Positions 8,772-17,527 of a DNA stretch of 64,000 bases are shown here, one piece after another. Position numbers and translations under genes: made by a program. The notes under the pieces are model-generated. The model had not been told where the DNA came from. It was given only the letters and a program-made list of their open reading frames with translations, and did no database searches. Within the stretch, counting starts at the first letter, position 1; each line of letters opens with the position of its first letter. This DNA comes from [Clostridium] symbiosum. GTDB lineage: Bacteria; Bacillota; Clostridia; Lachnospirales; Lachnospiraceae. The DNA is taken from the NCBI GenBank assembly GCA_036419695.1, contig CP143946.1:2102001-2166000 (forward strand), read 5' to 3'.

Positions 8772-9512
8772 ATGGAAGCCGCGGGAAACAATAAACTGGA
8801 CGATAATTCAGATATTGTATTAAAAGCCGAAAATCTCTCCATGCGCTACGAGACCGGGGAGGTGGCGGTGGATGCATTAAAAAATGTTTCTTTTGAGGTG
8901 AGAAAAGGTGAGTTCATCGTAGTCCTGGGACCTTCCGGCTCCGGGAATTCCACGCTGCTGAATGTAATCGGAGGCATGGATCGGCCTACCTCGGGAACGA
9001 TGCGGTACGGGGGGAGAACGGTGACGGACAGCACGATGGATCAGCTTGCCGTTTACAGGCGGGACGTGGTGGGCTTTGTCTTTCAATTTTTCAACCTGAT
9101 TCCATCGCTGACGGCCGGGGAGAATGTGGAACTGGCCGCCTCACTGTCCAGAGACGCAATGGCGCCGGATGAGGCGCTCGCCATGGTGGGGCTTAGCGAA
9201 CGGGCGGGCCATTTCCCTTCCCAGCTATCAGGAGGAGAGCAGCAGAGGGTTTCCGTAGCAAGGGCGATTGTAAAGAAACCGGCGCTTCTGCTCTGCGATG
9301 AGCCTACTGGAGCGCTGGACAGTAAAAACAGCATTGCCGTTGTAAAGCTGCTTCTGGAGGTCAGGGATAAATTGGGATGCCCGGTGCTTACGATCACCCA
9401 CAATCCGGAGATGGCCCGCGTGGCCGACCGGGTGTTCCATATGAAGGATGGGGAACTGGTACGCACGGAGGTAAATGGATGGCCATGCGGCGCAGAGGAA
9501 CTGGACTGGTAA
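8772..9512 (+). CDS. ABC transporter ATP-binding protein with altered Walker A
   Basis: 246 residues, MacB/LolD-like ATPase. Q loop (FQFFNLIPSLT), signature LSGGEQQRVSVARA, Walker B LLLCDEPTGALD and switch His (ITHNPE) are all intact. Walker A reads GPSGSGNST: the nucleotide-binding lysine is Asn (codon AAT at 8946-8948), one transversion from Lys. Such a change normally abolishes ATP hydrolysis. Either the transporter is inactive in this strain or this is a recent mutation or sequencing error. Start is the ATG at 8772, 4 nt after the TetR stop; a TTG start at 8730 overlapping TetR is less likely. It pairs with the next gene. Confidence 0.9.
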   Translation: MEAAGNNKLDDNSDIVLKAENLSMRYETGEVAVDALKNVSFEVRKGEFIVVLGPSGSGNSTLLNVIGGMDRPTSGTMRYGGRTVTDSTMDQLAVYRRDVVGFVFQFFNLIPSLTAGENVELAASLSRDAMAPDEALAMVGLSERAGHFPSQLSGGEQQRVSVARAIVKKPALLLCDEPTGALDSKNSIAVVKLLLEVRDKLGCPVLTITHNPEMARVADRVFHMKDGELVRTEVNGWPCGAEELDW

Positions 9513-9546
9513 CTAACGGAAGAGAGAATTCAAAGGGGGGCATGAT

Positions 9547-11898
9547 ATGACAGGAATTTTGTTTAAAAAAATGCTGCGTGATATCAGGGGCTCCCTGTCC
9601 GCTTATCTGTCATGTATCCTGATTGTCATGCTGGGTATGTGCGGATACAGTGTACTGGAACTCTGCTATGACAATCTGGTCGAATCCAGGGATGCCTTTT
9701 TCAGGAAGACCAATTTCTGCGACGGCTTTGCGGACACTGCAGATGCCGGCCTGCAGGCTGCTTCGCAGCTGGAAAGTCTGGACGGCATCGCGCGGGCGGA
9801 AGGCAGACTTGTCCGGAATGTGGAGCTGGCCGGCGTTACGGGGCAGGCGGAGCTTCATCTGGTGTCCTGGTCGGAGGGGCAGATGAACCGGCCGTTACTT
9901 ACAAGGGGGACGATGCCTGCGGAGGGGAAACAGGAATTAATTCTGGGGGAGAGTATGGCGGAAGCCAGGGGACTGAAGCCGGGGGATACAATTCACATTG
10001 TGGTAAATGGCAGAAAAGTTCCGATGAAAATAACGGGAATCGGCACGACACCGGAAAATATTTATATGATCCGCGACATGAATGAACTGTTTCCAAGCCC
10101 TGGAACATACGATGCCGCATTTGCATCATACCGGACCGTTTCACGTCTCCTGGGAAAAGAGGGCATGGCGAACAGTTTTCTGATGCGTCTGGATAACGGG
10201 GTTGAATGGGAAACAGTTGAAAAACAGGTGGAACAGCTTATGGATGCCTATGGTCTGATATCGGCCTATAAAGGAGAGGATCAGACGGGAGCTGCCATGG
10301 TAGGGGAAGAGATTAAGCAGCTGGAGCGGATGTCCGGAGCGATCCCCTTTCTCTTTCTGGCAGTGGCGTCAGTTGTCCTGTACATAACACTCAGCCGCAT
10401 GATAGAACAACAGCGGACGCAGGTTGGAACGATGATGGCCCTGGGAATTTCAAAATGGCGGATACGGCTTCACTATCTGGGATATGGGGCGTTTGTAGGC
10501 GCTGTGGGAGGGCTTCTGGGAACATGCGCGGGTTATATTCTGGCAGAGCCGATGGCAGACTTCTACCGGGTGTATTTTAAGCTTCCGTCGGCCTCCGCCC
10601 CTCTTTCTGCCACTTACTTTGCAGTGGGAACGCTGGAAGCAGCCGCCTTTTGCGCGGGAGTTTCGTGGCTTTGCGTCGGTTCCCTGTGGAAGCTGATGCC
10701 GGCCGCGGCCCTTCGTCCGTCCGCTCCGGAAACCGCCGGAAAGTCGGTCCTGGAAAAAATACCGGGCTTGACAAAACTCCTGACAATACCAGGACTCATG
10801 GGAGTCAGAACCCTTGCCAGAAATCCGGGAAGGACCTGCTTTTCCCTGGCAGGGATGGCGGCGGCTTATATGATAACGGCTACACTGGTATCTATGAATA
10901 CGGTGTTTGACATCTTTATTATCAATTACTGGGAAAAGACGCAGAGGCAGGATATTATGGTATATTTCAGCCATCCCGTCGGCCGCAGCGACGCGTTCGA
11001 GGCGGTTCGGGATCCGAGAATCCGGGAGGCGGAGGGAATTATCGAATTTCCCGTGACTCTGGCCGGTCCCGATGGGAAAACAGACTGCACGCTGCAGGCG
11101 GTTCCAAAAGACGGTCAACTTATCAAACTGTACCGGGCCGGAGGGCAGCAGGTATATGTGAGGGATGAGGGGATTATCCTGTCGGAACACATGGCGGAAA
11201 TATTGGGAGTGAAGAGGGGGGACATGATAGAAGTGCGGACATCCTACCCGGATAAGGGGGAGACAAGTACGGTGGTCACGGATATCATTGCCCAGTATAT
11301 GGGAAGTCTGGCCTACATGTCTTATCAGGGAGCCGGGAAGGTAAGCAGTTACGGGGATGGTTTCACCGGGGTATACCTGAGGGCTCCGGACGGTGTGCTG
11401 GAGGATTTGAGGGAGAGGCTGCAGGGAAAGGGAACCGTATCGCTGATTCAGAGCAGGCAGGAGAAGATGGAGCAGTACCGCACGGTTATGGGCAGTATGA
11501 GCGGAATCATGTTTTCCATGTCACTGGTGGGTGTGGCAATCGGCTTTGCGGTCATCTATGTCAGTTCCCTGATCCGCTACGAAGAATTGAAGCGCGAGCT
11601 GTCGGTTCTGATGCTGCTTGGATTAAACAGCAGGGAATGCCTGGATGTGCTTTCCTCCGGCCAGTGGATCCTGACGGCGGGCGCCGTTATCCTGGGAATA
11701 CCGCTGGCATTTTTGGCCAGTCTTCTGATCACGGCCACGATGTCGGGGGATATGTATACGATTCCGAATTTTCTGGACGCAAAGGCAATCCTGGCGGCGG
11801 CTGGTCTGACGGCCTGCTCTTCATTTCTGGGTTCTGCGGCAATGCTCTCAAAACTGAAAAAAATACTTCCGGCTGAATTTTTGCGGGAACGTGAATAG
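9547..11898 (+). CDS. FtsX-family ABC transporter permease
   Basis: 783 residues. Two FtsX/MacB permease units: an N-terminal membrane helix (about residues 15-35), a large outside loop, a helix group at about 265-385, a second lone helix near 430, a second outside loop and a final helix group (about 650-775). This 4+4 type pairs with LolD/MacB ATPases and usually moves antimicrobial peptides or lipophilic compounds, or senses them, rather than importing nutrients. AAAGGGGGG precedes the ATG. It sits 34 bp after the ATPase and 14 bp before the adaptor. Confidence 0.9.
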   Translation: MTGILFKKMLRDIRGSLSAYLSCILIVMLGMCGYSVLELCYDNLVESRDAFFRKTNFCDGFADTADAGLQAASQLESLDGIARAEGRLVRNVELAGVTGQAELHLVSWSEGQMNRPLLTRGTMPAEGKQELILGESMAEARGLKPGDTIHIVVNGRKVPMKITGIGTTPENIYMIRDMNELFPSPGTYDAAFASYRTVSRLLGKEGMANSFLMRLDNGVEWETVEKQVEQLMDAYGLISAYKGEDQTGAAMVGEEIKQLERMSGAIPFLFLAVASVVLYITLSRMIEQQRTQVGTMMALGISKWRIRLHYLGYGAFVGAVGGLLGTCAGYILAEPMADFYRVYFKLPSASAPLSATYFAVGTLEAAAFCAGVSWLCVGSLWKLMPAAALRPSAPETAGKSVLEKIPGLTKLLTIPGLMGVRTLARNPGRTCFSLAGMAAAYMITATLVSMNTVFDIFIINYWEKTQRQDIMVYFSHPVGRSDAFEAVRDPRIREAEGIIEFPVTLAGPDGKTDCTLQAVPKDGQLIKLYRAGGQQVYVRDEGIILSEHMAEILGVKRGDMIEVRTSYPDKGETSTVVTDIIAQYMGSLAYMSYQGAGKVSSYGDGFTGVYLRAPDGVLEDLRERLQGKGTVSLIQSRQEKMEQYRTVMGSMSGIMFSMSLVGVAIGFAVIYVSSLIRYEELKRELSVLMLLGLNSRECLDVLSSGQWILTAGAVILGIPLAFLASLLITATMSGDMYTIPNFLDAKAILAAAGLTACSSFLGSAAMLSKLKKILPAEFLRERE

Positions 11899-11912
11899 GG
11901 GGGAACCGTCAT

Positions 11913-13133
11913 ATGAAGAGGAAATACAAAAAAATTCTGGCAGCGGTGGCTGTGATGTTCTGCCTGGCGGCGCTTGGGCTTATCATGATGAAGCCGGCAG
12001 AGGCGGATGCGGAGAAAGTCGGGTATGGGAACCTGGAACGGAAGTTTACGGTCCAGGCCGAACTGACGCCGGTCCACAGTATGATTCTGAGCACCCCGTC
12101 GGCCGGGAGCGTATCGGATATTCCCTATAAGCCGGGAGAACAGGTAAAAGCGGGAGAGGCGCTTCTTAAGACCGAGACAGCCCAGGAAATCAGCCTGGAT
12201 CTCCAGAGGGAGCAGTTAAAGCAGCAGATGAGTAAGGCAAAACAGGAATATGACTGCCTGTACGGAGCGGGAGGAGAGGCACAGTCTGCCTATGATGCGG
12301 CGGACAGTGCCTACCGCCTGGCAAAGAAAAATTACGAGGACGGCAGGATCCTGGCGGACAGCGGTTACCTGTCCCAGACAGAGTTAGAGACGGCGCGGAC
12401 GGAGATGGCACGGGCTTATCAGCAGTATGTCCAGGCCGGGGAGATCAATTCGGAGAAGCAGAAGAACTATCTGAACGAGCAGATCGCATCCTGCGAAAGG
12501 CAGCTCGAAACACTGGAAGATGCGGTCGGCCCTACCTCGGTTGTGATGCCGTTTGACGGAATCCTGTGGGAAGTATATACGGAAAAAGGGGCCTATCTGG
12601 CGCAGAACCAGGCGGCCCTCAAAGTCTACCGCGCAGATGAAATGAAACTGTCGGCTTCCGTTCTGGCGGAGGACGCGGCGGGACTCACCGTTGGGATGGA
12701 GGCCGAGGCGGTGTATCCCGATGGGGTAGAAGGAAGGGCAACAGTGGCATTTATAGCCAGAACTGCGTCAAAAGCAATCTCATCCACAGGACTGGAAGAG
12801 AGCCGCTGCCAGGTAGAACTGGATCCCAAAGGACCGGACACCATGACCCTGATGCAACGGTTCGGAGCCGGGCAGCAGGCGGATTTGACGTTTCATATGG
12901 TAAAAGCAGAGAATGTTCTGACCGTTCCCATATCTGCGGTGGTGCCGGACGGAACCGATACGGTCGTCTATAGAGTGAGGGCGGGAAAGGCAGAGGCCGT
13001 GGCGGTGAAGGCAGGAACGACAGAAAGCGGAAGAACGGAGATACTGGAAGGCCTGACGGAGGGGGATGTGGTTATCTCGGATCCTTATGATACGGGGATT
13101 AGGGATGGAAGCAGAGTGAAAACAGTATTTTAA
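11913..13133 (+). CDS. Efflux adaptor (HlyD/MacA-like membrane fusion protein)
   Basis: 406 residues. One N-terminal membrane helix (about 8-28), a biotinyl-lipoyl-like half (PYKPGEQVKAGEALLKTET), a coiled-coil hairpin rich in Gln/Glu/Ala (about 85-200), the second lipoyl half (VVMPFDGILWEVYTEKGAYL), then beta-barrel and membrane-proximal domains (VPISAVVPDGTDTVVYRV). Adaptor partners of MacB-like ABC exporters; in Gram-positives they probably act on the cell surface. Last gene of the TetR-led operon, followed directly by a strong terminator. Confidence 0.9.
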   Translation: MKRKYKKILAAVAVMFCLAALGLIMMKPAEADAEKVGYGNLERKFTVQAELTPVHSMILSTPSAGSVSDIPYKPGEQVKAGEALLKTETAQEISLDLQREQLKQQMSKAKQEYDCLYGAGGEAQSAYDAADSAYRLAKKNYEDGRILADSGYLSQTELETARTEMARAYQQYVQAGEINSEKQKNYLNEQIASCERQLETLEDAVGPTSVVMPFDGILWEVYTEKGAYLAQNQAALKVYRADEMKLSASVLAEDAAGLTVGMEAEAVYPDGVEGRATVAFIARTASKAISSTGLEESRCQVELDPKGPDTMTLMQRFGAGQQADLTFHMVKAENVLTVPISAVVPDGTDTVVYRVRAGKAEAVAVKAGTTESGRTEILEGLTEGDVVISDPYDTGIRDGSRVKTVF

Positions 13134-13135
13134 AG

Positions 13136-13169
13136 AAAAGGGCAGGGCCGGTAATGGCCTTGCCCTTTT
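13136..13169. terminator. Bidirectional terminator between adaptor gene and CoA-transferase
   Basis: GGGCAGGGCC (13140-13149) pairs with GGCCTTGCCC (13156-13165), loop GGTAAT, flanked by AAAA and TTTT, so it can work for both convergent genes. Confidence 0.8.
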
Positions 13170-13232
13170 GCAGTATCTATCTGGACCGCTGGTTAGTTCC
13201 AGGCCGTCTGTGCCCGTTTCCGGCCTTGTCTG

Positions 13233-14555
13233 TTACAAAAAATTCTCTCTTGCATACTTCATAAGTTCTTCCCTGAAATCGGGATGTGCTATCGCGGCCA
13301 TTGCTTCGGCCCGCTCCCGCAGGGATAAGCCGGACAGCTTTGCCACGCCGTATTCCGTCGCCACGTACTGAATCATGCTCCGGGGCGCCGACACCACGCT
13401 GCCGCCTGGAATGAAGGGGACGATATTGGATTTGAGGGATCCGTCCTTCTTTTTATGCGTGGAGGCAAGACAGATGAATCCCTTGCCGCCTTCGGAGCGG
13501 AAAGCGCCTTCCAGGAAATCGAGCTGTCCGCCTGTACCGGAGAGCTGGCGGCTGCCCGCAGATTCCGCATTTTCCTGGCCCATCAGGTCGAGTTCCACGC
13601 CGCCGTTGATGCTGATTACATTCTTCATCCGGCTGATGCGCTCAGGGGAATGGACGTAGTCCACGTCGCCCGGGTGAAAGAGCTCCGGTTCCTCATCAAG
13701 CCAGTTGTACAGCTCCTGTGAACCCATGGCAAGATTCCATGTAGAGTAGCCCGCGTCAAATTCCTTCCTCTTATTGGTCAGCTTGCCGGCTTTGTGCAGC
13801 GCCAGGAAGGCGTCGCTGATGGTCCCCGTATGACAGCCCAGATCCTTCCGATCCGATTCGGCGAGCATCCTGGCAACCGTAAACGGCACGCCGCCGACGC
13901 CGAGCGAGAGAACGGCTCCGTCCGGGATCTCATTTACGACATGTCTGGCAATTTCAATGTCGGTGGGAGACGGTTCCCGGTAGGTACGAAGAGGGAGGGG
14001 TTCGTGTTCCCCCTCGACGATAAAGTCCGCTTCGGACAGATGGACACGGTGGGAGCCGTCCACACCCTGGAGTCTCGGAAGGTGTTCGTTAATCTCAAAC
14101 ACGACGGTCCGGGCTTTTTCAAAAATGGTCCGCCACGCATAGTTTGAGATGCCAAGCCCGCAGTAACCGCTGTCATCGGGCGTTGAAACAGGCACAAAGG
14201 CCACATCGACGCGGATGTGACTGCGGTAAAGCTCGGGCAGCGAACGCAGGATCATCGGGATAAAACGGCATAAACCACGGCTCTGAAGCTTTCTTTCATA
14301 ATCGCCGATGTGCCAGCTGTAATAGGTAAATGCACTTTGTTCCGGATCGCATTCCACGACCTCAATGCGGGGACGGATCACCAGGCCGCCGCGGATCTTC
14401 ACATCCTTTAATTCTTCTTTCCGACCGGCCAGCGCCCTGTCTAAAAGCTCCGGAAATCCGGCGCCAAAACCGTAATCCACCCAATCACCGGAGCGGACCG
14501 CTTTCGCTACGGCAGCTTCCGGGGTTACAAATTTGTTCCTGTAATCATTTAACAT
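13233..14555 (-). CDS. Acetyl-CoA hydrolase/transferase family protein (CoA-transferase)
   Basis: 440 residues, full family length. Class I CoA-transferase related to 4-hydroxybutyrate, butyrate and acetate CoA-transferases, moving CoA between acyl-CoA and a free carboxylic acid. Seen: the glycine-rich oxyanion loop VLSLGVGGVP and the region with the likely catalytic Glu, ISINGGVELDLMGQ. The substrate cannot be read from sequence; a role in fermentative acid exchange is likely. ATG at 14555 follows GGAAGGAAAC; an upstream in-frame start at 14600 is less good. A TetR gene lies behind it on the same strand, separated by a terminator, and could regulate it. Confidence 0.88.
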   Translation of the reverse strand: MLNDYRNKFVTPEAAVAKAVRSGDWVDYGFGAGFPELLDRALAGRKEELKDVKIRGGLVIRPRIEVVECDPEQSAFTYYSWHIGDYERKLQSRGLCRFIPMILRSLPELYRSHIRVDVAFVPVSTPDDSGYCGLGISNYAWRTIFEKARTVVFEINEHLPRLQGVDGSHRVHLSEADFIVEGEHEPLPLRTYREPSPTDIEIARHVVNEIPDGAVLSLGVGGVPFTVARMLAESDRKDLGCHTGTISDAFLALHKAGKLTNKRKEFDAGYSTWNLAMGSQELYNWLDEEPELFHPGDVDYVHSPERISRMKNVISINGGVELDLMGQENAESAGSRQLSGTGGQLDFLEGAFRSEGGKGFICLASTHKKKDGSLKSNIVPFIPGGSVVSAPRSMIQYVATEYGVAKLSGLSLRERAEAMAAIAHPDFREELMKYARENFL

Positions 14556-14649
14556 AGTCTGGTTTCCTTCCCTGTCTCTTTTGCGTGTAATGCGATTCAT
14601 TTTCGCATCCAGCCCATAGGGCTTTTTGTATGATAGAAGTTTCCTGTGA

Positions 14650-14690
14650 TATAAAAATGCCAGTCCGCAAAAAGCTTTGCGGCTGGCGCT
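14650..14690 (-). terminator. Terminator downstream of TetR gene (minus strand)
   Basis: On the minus strand GCCAG-CCGCAAA pairs with TTTGCGG-CTGGC (14659-14687), followed by ATTTTTAT. It separates the TetR gene from the CoA-transferase. Confidence 0.6.
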
Positions 14691-14781
14691 GCGGGTTCAA
14701 AACTGCCGCCCGTTTATTATAACTTAGAACCATGTTTTTTTCAAGATATGCTTCGCGATGTGCAGAAACGGCAAAAAACCG

Positions 14782-14862
14782 GTTACTGTTCACAGGCAGT
14801 ATTCCGCGAAGCGTGTTATTGTTCGCAGCACAGCAGCTTTTAGCTGGGGTGTGAACGGTAAC
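14782..14862. repeat. REP-like element, family 2
   Basis: Outer arms GTTACTGTTCAC (14782-14793) and GTGAACGGTAAC (14851-14862) enclose TATTCCGCGAAGCGTG and further short dyads. Relatives lie at 36993-37084, 38250-38340 and 44661-44721, and a minimal version at 56575-56603. Confidence 0.65.
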
Positions 14863-14863
14863 A

Positions 14864-15457
14864 TCAGTCCTTTTCCAGGACGCGGATTCCCTTCAGAATC
14901 ACTTCTTCCGTCATAAAGGCAAGCTCTTCGGCAGTTTCCTTCATGCCGGTGCCCAGCCAATACTGGACCATTCCGATACAGCCCGACACGATAAAGGAAT
15001 AATATGCGTCGAAGGCATCGGAGTTGCGCAGAGATTTCAGGGCCTTCCAGTCGTTGAGGCATTTCTCACGCACGATATGTTTGAGGCGGTTTACAAAATT
15101 CAGATCCCCGTTTTCCCCGATCAAAATCGAGACAATATCCGCATTTTCCTGCACGAGGGGATAGAGCTCCGCAAAGATCAGCGAAGGCCGGGACAGGAGA
15201 TCCTGGGCCTGGTGATGGTTCAGCATGTCCTCAAGGTCTTTCAGCAGTTCATTTTCAATCTGCTCCATCAAATCAAAAACATCTTTATAATGCAGATAAA
15301 AAGTACCGCGGTTGATGTCCGCCATATCGGCGATTTCTCTTACCGTAATATCCTGGACCCGTTTCTCTTTGAGCAGGGAGGTCAGGCATTCTCTCAACAT
15401 GCGGCGGGTCTTCCTGATACGCCGGTCAACATTCTCCTCTTTTTTTTCTTCTTTCAT
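14864..15457 (-). CDS. TetR/AcrR family transcriptional regulator
   Basis: 197 residues. N-terminal TetR helix-turn-helix (TRRMLRECLTSLLKEKRVQD, then VREIADMADINRGTFYLHYKD). The C-terminal region with FIVSGCIGMVQYWL resembles the DhaS-like TetR C-terminal domain. A 61-residue upstream extension is open but the ATG at 15457 follows AAAGGAGAAACGTT and gives a normal length. Divergent from the cytidylate-kinase-like gene across an AT-rich region carrying a palindromic -10 box, so it may control both directions; also lies upstream of the CoA-transferase. Confidence 0.88.
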   Translation of the reverse strand: MKEEKKEENVDRRIRKTRRMLRECLTSLLKEKRVQDITVREIADMADINRGTFYLHYKDVFDLMEQIENELLKDLEDMLNHHQAQDLLSRPSLIFAELYPLVQENADIVSILIGENGDLNFVNRLKHIVREKCLNDWKALKSLRNSDAFDAYYSFIVSGCIGMVQYWLGTGMKETAEELAFMTEEVILKGIRVLEKD

Positions 15458-15794
15458 AACGTTTCTCCTTTTACAGCCGTCCGGTATATCCATCCCGGGA
15501 TTTTCATGCGGATAGAACCGAAAACATGAAAATATCCAGCGCTTGATTGGTCTCCGGATTATTCTCTCCTTCTTTAATAAAATACTTCTTAACGGCATCT
15601 TAACAACTGTCTCTTTTTGTCTATTTTGCACAAAAATCATTGATAATGAACATAATTGTTGAAAGTGTCGGTTAATAGATTAAGCGTAAAAAAATGATTA
15701 TTGTATAAATCCCCATGAGTTAGTATAATGCATTATAGCTTAGAAATAAACAAATGTCAATTATCATATTTGATGTTGCTTAGGAGGAACAAAG
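15458..15794 (+). promoter_or_regulatory. Divergent intergenic region with promoter and palindromic -10
   Basis: AT-rich, no gene. Rightward promoter TTGTAT (15701-15706), 17 bp, TATAAT (15724-15729). The -10 box is part of a perfect 14-bp palindrome TATAATGCATTATA (15724-15737), a good operator candidate, perhaps for the divergent TetR. Confidence 0.6.
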
Positions 15795-16436
15795 ATGAAA
15801 AAAATCGTTATTTCCATAGGGAGGGAATTCGGCAGCGGCGGAAGACGGATCGGGGAGCTGCTGGCGAAAGAACTGGAGATTCCGTGCTATGACAGACATT
15901 TAATAGAGGAGGCGGCCTGCTGCAGCGGAATTGAGACAAAGGAGCTGGAGGACGCCGACGAGATGAAGGCAAACCGCTTTCTGTTCAAGGTGCCTGCCAA
16001 GGCCAATCCGTTTACGGGTTATGGAAAACCGATGAATGACACACTCTTTGCGATACAGTCCGGGCTGATTAAAAAATATGCAGACAAAGGCTCCTGCGTC
16101 ATTGTGGGCCGTTGTGCGGATAAGGTGCTGGAGGATTGTGACGGGCTGATATCCGTATTTATTTACGCTCCGCTCCAATCGCGCGTTCAGGAAGTCGGAA
16201 AACGCTATGAGACCGATGAAGAGGAGGCCCTCTATCTGGTCCGTCAGGCGGATAAAATCAGACGGAATTATTACAACTATTATACAAAGAAGAAATGGGG
16301 AGACAGGAGCAGCTACGATCTGATGATCGACAGCAGCCATTTCTCGGAACGGGAAGTAGCGGCCATGATCCGGGCCCTGGTAGAGGAAAGAAAAGCCGCC
16401 TGGGAGGAAGAAAAATTTTCTTCACCAGAGAAATAA
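15795..16436 (+). CDS. Cytidylate kinase-like family protein
   Basis: 213 residues. P-loop at the N-terminus (ISIGREFGSGGRRIGELLA), then VGRCADKVLEDC and a helical lid region. This family (Pfam cytidylate kinase-like 2) is related to Cmk but is widespread in Firmicutes as an additional uncharacterised nucleotide kinase; true substrate unknown. AGGAGG lies 7 nt before the ATG. Transcribed from the promoter at 15701-15729. Confidence 0.88.
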   Translation: MKKIVISIGREFGSGGRRIGELLAKELEIPCYDRHLIEEAACCSGIETKELEDADEMKANRFLFKVPAKANPFTGYGKPMNDTLFAIQSGLIKKYADKGSCVIVGRCADKVLEDCDGLISVFIYAPLQSRVQEVGKRYETDEEEALYLVRQADKIRRNYYNYYTKKKWGDRSSYDLMIDSSHFSEREVAAMIRALVEERKAAWEEEKFSSPEK

Positions 16437-16569
16437 AAAACCGGCAGAACGGCAGAGGATATAAGCCGCATAATATAATTTAGCAGAATTTACAGTATGG
16501 CATTCATAACAAGATGCGGCCTGATGCAGCGGAAGCCGCAGGAACAATGCAGAAAGAGTGGGAGAGCAG

Positions 16570-17508
16570 ATGGATAAGAACAGGATATTAAATCGTGACA
16601 ATCAAACAGATTCAGGGAAAATAAAGAAAAGAAAGATGTTTGCACAAGCGGCTCTCTGCCTGGCGTTCACCCTTGGAACCGCAATGCCTGCGCTGGCGGA
16701 TGGCGGAAGCTTTCAGCAGAACGGCGAGGGCCGGTGGATGTACATAATGCAGGACGGCGCGGCAGCGGCTCCGGGCTGGATTCAGTCCGATGGAAACTGG
16801 TACAGAATCGGAGACGATGGATTCAGGCAAACCGGCTGGATTATGGAAGGAGACGCCTGGTATTACCTGGATGAGGCGGGAGTGATGGCAACGGGCTGGA
16901 AGAGCATTGACGGAAAACACTACTATTTCCGCGACAACGGCACGATGCAGAACAGTACGCTCAGGAAAGACGGCACCCAGTATACCTTTAATGCGGACGG
17001 AAGCTTTTCAAGCGCCAGAAAAGAAAAAAATACGGGCGGCGGAGCCTATCCGGTGGCCTTTTACAATACCGAGCTTCAGGCGCTTTCGGATAATTTAAAC
17101 GAGCTGAAAGAGGATTCGTTCGAAGGCGATGAGGAAGAGGACTATTACGAGGACGATAAAAAGAACTACGACAAGGATGCAAGTTACATTATAAACGGAA
17201 AGCTCCAGGAGATTGCGGAGCACCGTCTTGCCATGGCAAGGACGAAGGGCTATGGAAGCGGGAAGATACCGGATGAGGGAACTCTGGCCGATTATCTGAA
17301 ATCGATTGGATATAACAGCGGCAGACGGATTATGGAAGTTTATCTGATGAACTGCGACGGGGCCGATGCGGCGGAAGAAAAGCTTTTGAGGAGTCATGAC
17401 AGCGATGAAAAAAAGAGGTCTGATCGGGCTGTCTACTATAAAGAGATGGGGATTGCCCATGAAAAGGTCAATGGAAAAGATTATTTTATGGTCGTTTTCA
17501 TGAGGTGA
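16570..17508 (+). CDS. Secreted cell-wall-binding repeat protein with possible CAP-like C-terminal domain
   Basis: 312 residues. Signal peptide (KRKMFAQAALCLAFTLG, cleavage after PALA), then about four cell-wall/choline-binding type repeats (GWIQSDGNWYRIGDDG, GWIMEGDAWYYLDEAG, GWKSIDGKHYYFRDNG). An acidic spacer precedes a C-terminal domain of about 110 residues (EIAEHRLAMARTKGYG ... YKEMGIAHEKVNGKDYFMVVF) whose end resembles CAP/SCP-like domains, but this is weak. Start ATG 16570 follows GGGAGAG; a GTG at 16558 is possible. It lies 19 bp before the MMPL gene and probably belongs with it. Confidence 0.75.
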   Translation: MDKNRILNRDNQTDSGKIKKRKMFAQAALCLAFTLGTAMPALADGGSFQQNGEGRWMYIMQDGAAAAPGWIQSDGNWYRIGDDGFRQTGWIMEGDAWYYLDEAGVMATGWKSIDGKHYYFRDNGTMQNSTLRKDGTQYTFNADGSFSSARKEKNTGGGAYPVAFYNTELQALSDNLNELKEDSFEGDEEEDYYEDDKKNYDKDASYIINGKLQEIAEHRLAMARTKGYGSGKIPDEGTLADYLKSIGYNSGRRIMEVYLMNCDGADAAEEKLLRSHDSDEKKRSDRAVYYKEMGIAHEKVNGKDYFMVVFMR

Positions 17509-17527
17509 CGGACAGGAGCAGGTAAAC

